29,743 bases of DNA from Azolla pinnata (lineage: Eukaryota > Streptophyta > Polypodiopsida > Salviniales > Salviniaceae). Under the pieces are notes generated by a model. That model ran no database searches. It was not told the DNA's origin and was given only the letters and a program-made list of their open reading frames with translations. The position numbers and the translations under genes are program-made. Every line of letters begins with the position of its first letter. The first letter of the stretch is position 1. The stretch is from the NCBI GenBank assembly GCA_037176905.1, contig JBBBWG010004470.1, positions 1 through 29,743 on the forward strand, written 5' to 3'. Shown piece by piece: positions 21,617 through 29,743 of this stretch.

Positions 21617-21765
21617 ATAATTAGGTCATCCTCAACCCTAATGTGGCTTAATTGAACAATTAGGTCATCCGAAACCCTAACCAGGCTTAATTGAATAATT
21701 AGGTCATCCGAAACCCAAATGAGGCCTAATTGAATACTTAGGTCATCCTAAACCCTAATCAGCAT
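21584..21765. repeat. 39-bp tandem repeat with telomere boxes in the bHLH leader
   Basis: AGGTCATCC recurs at 21584, 21623, 21662, 21701 and 21740, exactly 39 bp apart. Each unit reads AGGTCATCC, then CAACCCTAA or AAACCCTAA (one copy CCCAAAT), a GAGGCTTAATTGAATAATT segment, and the next AGGTCATCC. A related shorter stretch with two AACCCTAA lies just upstream (about 21515-21570). The array ends about 30 bp before the start codon. Confidence 0.93.
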
Positions 21766-21791
21766 TGCAAATCTCTGCCCCTTATATCTCC

Positions 21792-24700
21792 ATGGATCAT
21801 CATCAGCATGAGCGATCCAACAATCCGTGGCCGGCTCATACCTCCTGCAACCAGCTGTTCATGGCCTATCGCTCCTCCTCCGATCATCACGATCATCATC
21901 CGATCAGTATCAGTCCCCACAACATGATCGATTTATCATACCCCCATCCACATGCAGATCAATATGATGTGACGCCGCCGATGATCTTCAATCATCATAT
22001 GGATGATCCGTTAGCCCCATTGTGCCATTCTAATTACGACAATATCATTCATGGCGCATCCACCTGCACCCTATCCGGCATGATCTCGGATCAGCGTGAT
22101 CATCAGGTCAACATCATTAATGCTATGGATCATGAGCCAATGTTGACCATGCCAATATCCCACTGCTGCAAGGTCCTGCAGGCGGATGATGATGATCGGG
22201 ATGGTGCAGCAGCAGCTCGTTATCATGCAGCTGATTACAGCGGGAGATCCTTGATGTCAGCTGATCATATTCTTCCAGATATTGTTGGATCGATGGGTGC
22301 GCTTAGCACATCATCATCATCATCGCCGCTGATGATGAATCGCTGCACTACTATAACTAGCCGCCATTGTCGTGATCGACATGATGATACCAATGATCAG
22401 CTGGTAGTAGTCGATGGAGATACCAGCGCCGCCATCGATGATCACATGATCCCATCGGGGATCGGCCATCTGATCTCCACCGCATTTCTAAGCGGCGCAA
22501 ATACAGAATCTTCAAGAAATCTTGGGCATATTCTTCCCCATGATCACTATCCTAATGTCGGATCATTAATGATGATCGATAATCATCAGCAGCAGCATCA
22601 TCATCATCGTAATCAGCGGCAGCAGCAGCGGCATTTGCCGGCTACTACAGTACTAAATGCATACAATCATGAGTTATATACTAATCCTTATCATCCTCAT
22701 CATCATCATCCACAATATGGCAGCAGATTCGGGCATCATGATCAATCAGGGATGATCAGCCCTACTGATTGGGCTGCGTATAATGGCGCGATCAATGGTA
22801 ATCATCAGGGCCCTAATCATGGTTACGACGACGATTGTAGCGGCGACGATTCGATCAGCCTGCAGACAATGCCGATGTCGACGACGACGACGACGACGAC
22901 AACGATGCGTGGTGCGGTGGTTCATGAGATGGCTAGTACTGCGCCAGATTGCGTCGATCACAATAAGAATCATATAGATTCTAACAGCATAAATAGCACT
23001 GGTAATCGTAGCGATACTGATTGCATTTTAAACTATACTGATCATGCGAGCTGCATCGATGAGATGGTACAGAGCTCAATGCCAGATTCGACAAAGTGCA
23101 GCGATCGTAACATGAATGAATCGGATAGCAATCATAATAGCTGCGGCGATAATAGCATTAACACAAATTATTATGCTCCTATGGAGCTGCGGGAGATCGG
23201 TGGAAGTGATCCGCGCGATCAGGATGGCGCCGATAGAATCATTAAGGATGGAATTACATATTGCAGGAGAATTACATCTGATCATCGGAGCCCTAATTGT
23301 GCTGCTAGCGGCGATCTAACTGATCAGCAGCCGGGCACCGCCATTAATGTTCGGAGTTCGGTAGCTACTAGCAGCGATTCCGTCAGTAACAACGGAAGTC
23401 TTAAGGATTCCATGGCTACCAGCAGTAAGAATCGGAATCATTTCCACGATGCGGCAATGTCGAGGAAATCATCGAGTAGGAATCTGAATCCGAATCGCGC
23501 GAGTATAATTTCAAGGAATCCTGCTGCAGGCCTGGAATATTCCGAATCTCCTCGTGATTCTCCAGCTGCTGCGCCCGAATATAATTCTGGTACCATGATC
23601 GACGCCTGCAATACTAGTGCGACGCAGCGTGCCCCTCGAGCTCGGAGAGGGCAGGCTACCGACAGCCACAGCGTCTCAGAACGGGTAATTTTGTCGATCC
23701 GTGATTCGATTGAAGTAGATTAGCACAACATTAATGGGTAATTCTTAATCCTTGATTCTATTAGAGGAGATAATTAGGGCAACATTAACATCGTCATTAC
23801 CGAACGCGTAATTCTTAATTAATCCGCATTTCGATCACAGGAAAGTAGGATCATAGCATTTTAAACGTTGTTAGCCGAACGGGTCATCGTTAAAGTTAAT
23901 TCCGTGATTCGATTAGGGGAAGTTAGGATAAGATTAACGTCGTTCACCGAACGGGTAATTTGTTAATCCGCGTTTCCATTACAGGAAATTAGGATAACAT
24001 TTAACGTCGCTAACCGAACGCGTACTTTCTTAATCTGTGATCCGATTACAGGAAATCAGGATAACATTAACGTCGTTCACTGAACGGGTAATTTGTTAGT
24101 CCGCGATTCGATTACAGGAAATCAGGATAACATTAATGTCGTTATCCAGCAGTAATTACCACCCCACGATCGATTGATCGATTTAATGCTCCTGTGATCT
24201 GCATATTCCTCCTAATTAGTTACAGCCGCTAATTATCCGCTTCATGATCTCTCCCGTATTTTGATGGGATTAATCTCGTGATTTATAATTAAGGATGCGC
24301 TAATTATTGGAAGATGTCTTCTTGCATTTAGCTGTGCTGGCTCATGATGACTCGTTCATTCTTAGTTACAGATGATTTCTGGCTTTGAGCTAATTCTGTG
24401 CGTGATATTTCATTTTTTCTCGCAGCTCAGACGCGAACGGATCAACAAGCGCATGAAGCTCCTGCAGGAGCTCATCCCCAACTGTGAGAATGTACGTAAA
24501 TCTACACTATCATTAATCCTGTTAGGAATTGCAAGCTGTGCTCAAAAGTATGCAACATTATGTTCGATCTCTGTTAAATTCTCTCGTAAGAACCTTATAT
24601 TGATTTCTGCTGCTGCTGCTGCTGATGATGATTACAATGCTTACAATATTGATGTTTATAGTTTTGTCCATCATGTCTCTTACAAATCCAAATATTACCT

Positions 24701-26389
24701 GATGTAAAATACATAATGTAGATGTTCATATTACACCAAAATAATATATACCAACGATTCTCGACCGAATCTCGTTCCTTTTGAATAGTGCAGTTTGCTT
24801 GAATAATTTGCCTTTTCCGATCGATCGTGCTAAATTCTGTTCTAATTAGGCTCACTGATCATCCTCTTCCTGGATTTTGATCTAACTCTGATGATCAAAT
24901 CACTGTCACAGCTGGGCAAAGCGGCGATACTGGAGGAGATCATCAGTTATGTCCGATCGTTGCAGCAGCAGATCGAGTTCCTGTCGATGAAGCTCGCGGC
25001 CACGAGCCCGGACAATGTCATCCGGACGATCGAGTCCAACGAGGTACAACAGAAAAAACAGAATTGAAAGAGTCGCGATAACGATAAGCATTACGACTGA
25101 TTAAGATTATCAGTTCATCACTAGAGCTCGAATTCATGTATGTAATGAGGGAAAATTACCAAAAAGAACTCGTAACAAATTCATTAATTACAGTTAACCG
25201 CTTGGTAAAGTACATTAAACAATGCAAATTTAACTGACGCCTAGTATTTATCACTAATCGATTAACACCTAAGTACTGCTTCTGATCGCTAATCGATTCT
25301 CTCCTTCTCTTATTAATCGCTTCCATCTATCTCTTCTCATACTGTTCCTCCTACTGCTATTTGCTATTTGCTTCCTACTTCCTACTGTTCTTTGCTAATC
25401 GATTCCCTTACTACTGCATTTGATCAATAGAAGCTAGTGTAATCTCGGAATATCATCAATTTGATGCAGGTAAATTAATTTGGCGTTACAGTTTAGTACG
25501 AGCTAAAACTAGTAGTAGGAGTCAAAATCTAATGAACAAATTTGTTTAATGTCTAATTTTAGTAGGCGTCAAAATGTAATTAATAAATCTGTTAGCCGTT
25601 CTTTTGATGATTTTCCACATGCAATAAAGAATATATACACGGATCATGAGAAGTTCTAGCGTGGATCATCATCTCCTGCATCATAGCATTGAATCAATCA
25701 CCAGCAGGTTGCATTATTCCACTCAAACTCTAAATGTATCAATCACCAGCTTGCATTAATTCCACGCAATGCTCTAAAGATCTATATCCATATCTAGTTG
25801 GTATATTATATCTCAGATATCTGTAGCTATACAACAACCTAGATCGATCGAAGATAGGAAGAAGCATTTACCACCAGCACTAACTTTTGCCAAGATCGTT
25901 TTCACTCTGCCCTCCTTCAATATGACTACTTATTGGGATTTGACACCTAACAAGTCTCGGGTTCAAATCCTACCATGTCAAGAGTCCAAAAGTCTGATCT
26001 CAGGCTCCCACTTCAAGAGGTTAGAGATCTTAAGGTTTCAAATTCTTTGAATTGGTCTCTACTATTCCACATTAAAATCTTCGCACTTCAAAGAGGTCTT
26101 CAAGTTAGAGGTGATGGGTTCTGGTATTCCAACGAATTGGATCTAACAGTACAAAGAAGAAGAAGGAAACCCGTGGACAGTAAATTATGTACAATATTAC
26201 TAGGAAGAGATTGATGCACGTCCATTGAATCATCGGTGCAAACACTTAACTAATCCTCGCATTCCCAAACTCATAAGATGATCGATTCGCTCACTCAACT
26301 TGTGATCTCTCTCTCTCTCTCTCAATCTCTCTCTTTTGTTTCTTTCGCAGACCACGATCTATTTTGTCGAGCCGAGAATCAAACCCTAG
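21792..26389 (+). CDS. bHLH transcription factor, plant group related to CIB/BEE/bHLH74-78
   Basis: Nuclear DNA-binding protein. Exons: 21792-23684, 24426-24491, 24912-25043 and a probable last exon 26351-26389, all GT-AG and phase 0, giving 709 residues. [12 protein letters not shown] leads into the basic region SERLRRERI, spanning the exon 1/2 join. H626, E630 and R634 are the residues expected for E-box/G-box (CANNTG) binding. Helix 1 is [11 protein letters not shown]; exon 3 supplies [18 protein letters not shown] and IEFLSMKLA, typical of this subfamily. The loop at the exon 2/3 junction is one residue shorter than in relatives I know. Residues 1-600 are low complexity (Asp, His, Ser, Asn) and make the protein longer than the usual 350-560. 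The last exon follows a strong CT-rich acceptor but encodes only 12 residues; failure to splice intron 3 would instead stop the protein at 25067 after seven residues. Start: the first in-frame ATG after the leader repeats. Confidence 0.88.
23679..24150. repeat. Tandem repeat (about 53-75 bp), seven units, starting at the bHLH exon 1 splice donor
   Basis: Units are led by GAACGGGTAATTT or close variants, with the GGGTA/GCGTA core at 23683, 23736, 23806, 23881, 23953, 24020 and 24086. Unit 1 is the exon 1 end itself: GAA CGG are the last two codons and GTAATT the used donor. Later units add TTAATCCGCGATTCGATTACA, GGAAATTAGGATAACATTAA and CGTCGTTCACC. Most of the first half of intron 1 is therefore copies of its own 5' splice region. 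Confidence 0.85.
25140..25627. mobile_element. Inverted-repeat DNA element (MULE-like, non-autonomous), copy 2, in bHLH intron 3
   Basis: The left end GGGAAAATTACCAAAAAGAA (25149) through AACAAATTCATTAATTACA is matched in reverse complement by the right end, TGTAATTAATAAATCTGTTA to GATGATTTTCC (about 25574-25618). These form imperfect terminal inverted repeats of about 45 bp on an element of about 470 bp. Flanks ATGTAATGA (25140-25148) and ATGCAATAA (25619-25627) agree at 7 of 9 positions, compatible with an aged 9-bp target duplication as in Mutator-like elements. No coding capacity. Confidence 0.6.
25900..26215 (+). mobile_element. SINE-like segment with a tRNA-type B box, in bHLH intron 3
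   Basis: GGTTCAAATCC at 25960-25970 matches the pol III B box. It is preceded by TTGACACCTAACAAGTCTCG, a wording common just before the B box of plant tRNA-derived SINEs. The A box expected about 35 bp upstream is weak, near 25923-25933. No poly-A tail or target duplication was found, so the ends are guesses. It cannot be a functional tRNA because no cloverleaf forms. Confidence 0.35.
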
Positions 26390-26921
26390 GAAAGGTTGAG
26401 CTGGAACGAGACCGCGCAACGTTGGGCTCCATGACATTGGTTTATCCGATCTGGTCTACTCAATCGGTGTACTCCAATGTCAGTACTGTTGTATTTCTCC
26501 TTCTACCCTTGCCCAAGTACCACTCGTGTACCCACCCAGATTGATCAATGCGATGCTGCGATAGTCATTCACTTTCTTTCGCGTCCGTAAATCGTAAATG
26601 CGTGATGTTGTGTGTGTGTGGTTATACGTGTCTTGTCCCTATTCGCGAGGAGACAACGTTGGATGCTATTCATCATGACTCGACATCAAGATGGCACATT
26701 CTTGTCTTCGAGATCCATCTCAATTAGTGCTGACTCGTGTATTTTCTTCCCATTATGACAGGCCCAGAAAATGCGACAATGTCATATCTAGTGACCTTTC
26801 CAGCTGATTGGCGATGGAAATTACCATCATGTTGGTTGGGAAATTCTAAATAGCACTGATTGTACCTATTGGGTAGTTGTTTGGTAGTTCCTCGCGGTTT
26901 GCTGTGGTGTACGTTGATTCA
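26390..26921 (+). other. Probable 3' untranslated region and spacer after the bHLH gene
   Basis: The sequence after the candidate last exon shows no further coding signal in phase. A GTGTGTGTGTGG run lies near 26610. The stretch ends where the LTR of the right-hand copia element begins (TGTTGG at 26922). Confidence 0.4.
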
Positions 26922-27680
26922 TGTTGGAGAAGTGAGAAAGATTGAATGTTAAGCAAAAAAGCATATGCATAGTTACAGTTATATATATAATGTGAGATGA
27001 GCTAATGGGATATTGTCAATTGATGTATTTCGTAATAATTTGCATATAGACATTGTTTATGATGGCTAGTTTTTCTCCTTACTTATAACAGGGGATATCA
27101 GTTAGTTCTGCGAATAAAAAAATGTGAATTACATCAAAGATACGGTATGACTTAACCATTACCGTAATGTTCGCGTGAAGGATCGACAACATTGCATAAC
27201 AAGAGAAACGCTTGAAATATTTTCGAAGCTAGTGCAAGAAGTTTGCATTTTGTTTTTGACTTGAGTGCATAAAAGACTTTGATATTGATTTCAATCGTTT
27301 ACAAACGTACCCATAAATATTGCAAGTTCTAACACGTTAGAAAATTCGAAAAACAAAATACCTAACAAAAATTGGTGTTTGTGAAAATAACTTTATGATT
27401 CTGAAATTTGAAGAATGATAAAAATTGTATCAAATTAGCTGCTTTTACATTAAGGGTGAAAATATAATGACTGCTATCAATATATTTACAAAGTTTTAAG
27501 ATGGAAGTAACTATGTAAAGATAAACTTTTATTGGGGTTACGCTAAGATATATGAAAAACATAATATTTTCACGTTTGTATATTACGAAAAGATAATAAA
27601 ATGAGCATGTAGGATTGTATTAAGAAAATTGAAGTTATGGGCCATTCCTATGTTAAACCAATAAACCACTATCACCAACA
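26922..27680 (+). mobile_element. Probable 5' LTR of the right-hand copia element
   Basis: The right end is well placed: CACCAACA at 27673-27680 directly precedes a primer-binding site. The left end is the best match to the expected inverted terminus, TGTTGGAGAAGTGAG at 26922, giving TGTTGG...CCAACA and a length of 759 bp. A TATATATATAA stretch near 26980 could be its TATA box. The interior is AT-rich and noncoding. The length and ends differ from the 399-bp LTR at the left of the window, so these are different families. Confidence 0.5.
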
Positions 27681-27681
27681 A

Positions 27682-27695
27682 TCGGTATCAGAGCG
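27682..27695 (+). other. Retrotransposon primer-binding site (initiator Met tRNA type)
   Basis: TCGGTATCAGAGC matches the standard plant copia site TGGTATCAGAGC, complementary to the 3' end of initiator methionine tRNA, with one change (T to C at the second position of the TTGG core). It sits two bases after the LTR end, as expected. Confidence 0.85.
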
Positions 27696-28068
27696 ATGTG
27701 GAGATTTGCGCTGCAACAGTGAAGCTGAGAAGAAGTAGCTAGTTTTGTAGATTGCGGATCGTCGAAGCGCAACTAATTGAATGTGCGCTCGTCAACAAAA
27801 AGCAGCAACATTTCTACTTAAGTAAGCTTAGTTGGCTGAACCGTGTGTGCACTGATAGAAGCTACACTAACAGAGTGTGTGCTTGTTAACAGAAAGCGGC
27901 AACATATCCCTGCTTAAATAACCTTAGTTAACTGAGCAGTGTTTGCTCTAGTAGTACGCACACCCCTTTCTGAGAATTTGCCCCGAGTTCCCGGCATGAC
28001 CGCAGTACGCCTGGTTCTTGACAACTGAGGAATACTGATGGAAGAGCCGTGCCGCAAACCTCTAGCGC

Positions 28069-29295
28069 AATGGCTTTGACCTGCGGTGCAAACTACAAGA
28101 TTCGAAACTTTGAAGTTGGCAACAACTTTGCCCAGTGGAAGGAGATAATACAAGATGAGCTTATCATCCGACACCAAGATAGAGGCCATCTGTCACTAGA
28201 ACAAACCAAATTCCATTCTTCCATAGGAATGGAAATCACTGGATGAGATTGCTTGGTCGACAGTCCGCATGCATTTGGCTGAAAACATTTACTTTAACAT
28301 GGCCAAGGAGAAGACAACTTATGAGCCGTAAGAGACGCTTTAATCGATCTACAAGAGGAAGTCGAGTTCATTGAAACTCATGTTGATCAAGCAGCTGTTT
28401 AACATGAAGATGGGAGAATCTGAATTGGCAACTTGCCATGTCAACATGTTTAACCATGTGCTGACAAAACTCTCCTCGCAAGGCTTGAACTTCAAAGAAG
28501 AAGTCAAGGTTCTTGCGTTTCTTTCATGCCTCGCCATGAGCTGGGAAGTATTCTGCATGGCCATCACCAACCGTGCCTCAAAGCTTACACTAGACAAGAT
28601 GATTGGTGTGGTCCTATTAGAAGAATTGCAAAGGAAGTCAATGGGACTGACCCTTGGCAAAACTCCTTGAAACACACTACTCTAAGGGAACGACATAGAG
28701 AACTGGCCCAGATTGTTGACAACAATAGATGAAAGTCGCGTAGTGCAAGTCCGCGACCATTTTTGCCATCACAGCAAGAAGTTTACGCACTCGACGTATG
28801 AGTATTGGTTGAAAAGAACAACGGGAGAAGGTTTGAGCGAAATACAAGCTCTTCAGACTCAAGCAAACCTCCAAACGGAAATGAGGTTAACGTAGTTGTA
28901 CCACTAGCGGTACGAGTTTTCTCTCTAGAGAGATCATTGACCGGTGAGATCCTATATAGTGTGATACACACAAATGTGGTTGCTGAATTTTGATGCCACA
29001 TTTCACGTGACTCCCCATCGCAAGTGGTTTGTGACCTACTCTACATGTGCTGACATGGTCCGACTAAGCAATGCGCAAGAGTGCAAGATTGTTGGAATCA
29101 AAGAGATTCCCATTTTCTTATCAAATGGAAACGTGATAACCCTACATTGTGTCAAACACATACCCGATCTAAGGGGAATCTAATCTCCATTGGCATGCTA
29201 GTCGAAGATGGGTACCACACAACATTGAGTGAGACTTAGTAGTTGTGGCCCTGGAGGGAGCTTTGCTCATAGCAAAGATAACGACATCATGGCTA
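28069..29295 (+). pseudogene. Decayed copia gag and protease region
   Basis: Starting MALTCGANYKIRNFE, the sequence follows the copia gag pattern (UBN2-type): NNFAQWKE, then NMAKEKTTYEP, KQLFNMKMGES, LSCLAMSWEV and LLEELQRKS, spread over different frames with stops between 28240 and 28370 and after 28670. A protease-like stretch follows (WLLNFDATFHVTPHRKWF, NGNVITLHCVKHIPDL). The catalytic DSG motif of copia proteases is replaced by NFD, so this part could not work. Similarity continues through a broken EGALLIAK segment to about 29295, where the LTR of another element begins. No integrase or reverse transcriptase of this copy is in the window. Confidence 0.85.
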
Positions 29296-29407
29296 TGTAT
29301 ACTATTATTGATAGATACAGAAGAGCAAAACAAAGCTAGGTAAGGGCAGAAGATATAAGTGAGAAGAAGATATAAGAAACTTGGTATTGATTTTGTAACT
29401 GACGTTT

Positions 29408-29433
29408 TTCACCTTGATTGAGATCAAGGTGAA
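29408..29433 (-). other. Perfect 11-bp hairpin in the LTR leader
   Basis: TTCACCTTGAT and ATCAAGGTGAA are exact inverted repeats around a 4-base loop (TGAG on plus). The hairpin lies roughly 15-40 nt downstream of the start expected from the TATA box, so it would sit at the 5' end of the element's RNA and also in the R region at its 3' end if that region is repeated. Confidence 0.75.
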
Positions 29434-29476
29434 CCCCTGTATTTGCTAGAACCAAGTAATCACAGATTCCTGACAA

Positions 29477-29484
29477 TATTTATA
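29477..29484 (-). promoter_or_regulatory. TATA box of the right-edge LTR
   Basis: TATAAATA on the minus strand, in the context CAGTATAAATATTG. Transcription would start near 29450 and proceed leftward. The heat-shock-element arrays lie 63-126 bp upstream of it. Confidence 0.6.
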
Positions 29485-29546
29485 CTGTTCCAGGACTCTT
29501 GTTTGAAGGATGAGGGTCTTGCATGCAAGAAAAGAGAAATGCATGT

Positions 29547-29610
29547 AGAAACTTCTAGAAAGAAGAAATGTATGTAAAAACTTCTAGAAAGTTTTAGAAA
29601 TTTTTGGAAT
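29547..29610 (-). promoter_or_regulatory. Two heat-shock-element arrays in the right-edge LTR
   Basis: Array 1 (29547-29561) is three perfect contiguous pentamers in nGAAn/nTTCn/nGAAn order (AGAAA CTTCT AGAAA). Array 2 (29576-29610) is seven contiguous pentamers in strict alternation: AAAAA CTTCT AGAAA GTTTT AGAAA TTTTT GGAAT. Four are exact and three have one mismatch. The central CTTCTAGAAA is shared, so one array may be a copy of the other. Heat-shock factors bind three or more such units. Confidence 0.7.
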
Positions 29611-29743
29611 ATCAGAAAGGGATTGATATAGGTACGGCTCCTTCCGTATTGAGAGGGTTGGCTGATCGTGAAGCCGACCTCGTGTGCTGTGCTAGGCCAT
29701 CCAAAGGAGTAGGTACGTCCGAAAACGTAACTCTCCGTAATTC

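Larger units (their letters stand above)
29296..29743 (-). mobile_element. LTR of a third copia-like element, minus orientation, inserted into the right-hand copia
   Basis: Coding similarity of the host copia ends at GGCTA, then TGTATACTATTATTGATAGATAC begins. Read on the minus strand, this is an LTR 3' end: CTTCTGTATCTATCAATAATAG then TATACA. Upstream on that strand come a perfect 11-bp hairpin, a TATA box (29477-29484) and heat-shock-element arrays (29547-29610). No primer-binding site follows its end on the minus strand, so this is a 3' LTR or a solo LTR. The other end is beyond the window (at least 448 bp long). The expected 5-bp duplication would be GGCTA. Confidence 0.65.

Noticed and set aside
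24372-24707. 111-codon ORF across bHLH exon 2
   Set aside because: It reads through the real acceptor and donor of exon 2; only 24426-24491 is coding in the bHLH frame.
25960-25970. tRNA gene
   Set aside because: Only the B box is good; no acceptor stem, anticodon arm or D arm can be formed around it.

Overview
The window reads as nuclear DNA of a flowering plant. It has intron-rich genes with GT-AG introns, Ty1/copia retrotransposon fragments, TTTAGGG-type telomere-box motifs in leaders and promoters, a plastid signal peptidase and a plant-type bHLH factor. The species cannot be named from the sequence. I rebuilt three genes by joining open stretches across splice sites and checking that reading phase is kept through every junction. 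No RNA evidence was available.

Layout. 1-1356: decayed 3' end of a Ty1/copia element (reverse transcriptase end, RNase H, polypurine tract, 3' LTR). 1357-2601: AT-rich spacer. 2602-9208 (minus): an eight-exon gene for an unrecognised protein of 1,459 residues, with a His/Pro-rich repeat domain. Its leader holds 270 consecutive purines on the transcript, and a cluster of telomere boxes lies upstream. 9740-11500: spacer with a tandem repeat of about 170 bp. 11608-16671 (plus): a plastidic type I signal peptidase (PLSP1/TPP-like), six exons with the catalytic Ser and Lys intact. A possible extra transit-peptide exon lies upstream, separated by a 6 x 135 bp minisatellite. 16672-20124: spacer with no convincing gene. 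20125-21791: a truncated inverted-repeat element, a long CAT/CAC microsatellite, and the promoter and repeat-bearing leader of the next gene. 21792-26389 (plus): a bHLH transcription factor gene whose huge first exon is rich in GATC and CAT. Its introns hold a tandem array grown from its own splice donor, an inverted-repeat (MULE-like) element and a SINE-like segment. 26922-29743: a second, unrelated decayed copia element (5' LTR, primer-binding site, gag, protease) interrupted near 29296 by the LTR of a third element in minus orientation.

The three genes are not an operon and show no obvious shared pathway. What unites the window is heavy local sequence expansion. Tandem repeats sit in leaders, in introns and inside coding exons, and CAT/GAT-type triplets have produced Ser, His and Asp runs in all three genes. 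The most striking single signal is the LTR at the right edge. Upstream of its TATA box (minus strand) it carries two arrays of heat-shock-element pentamers, the layout known from heat-activated copia elements such as Arabidopsis ONSEN.
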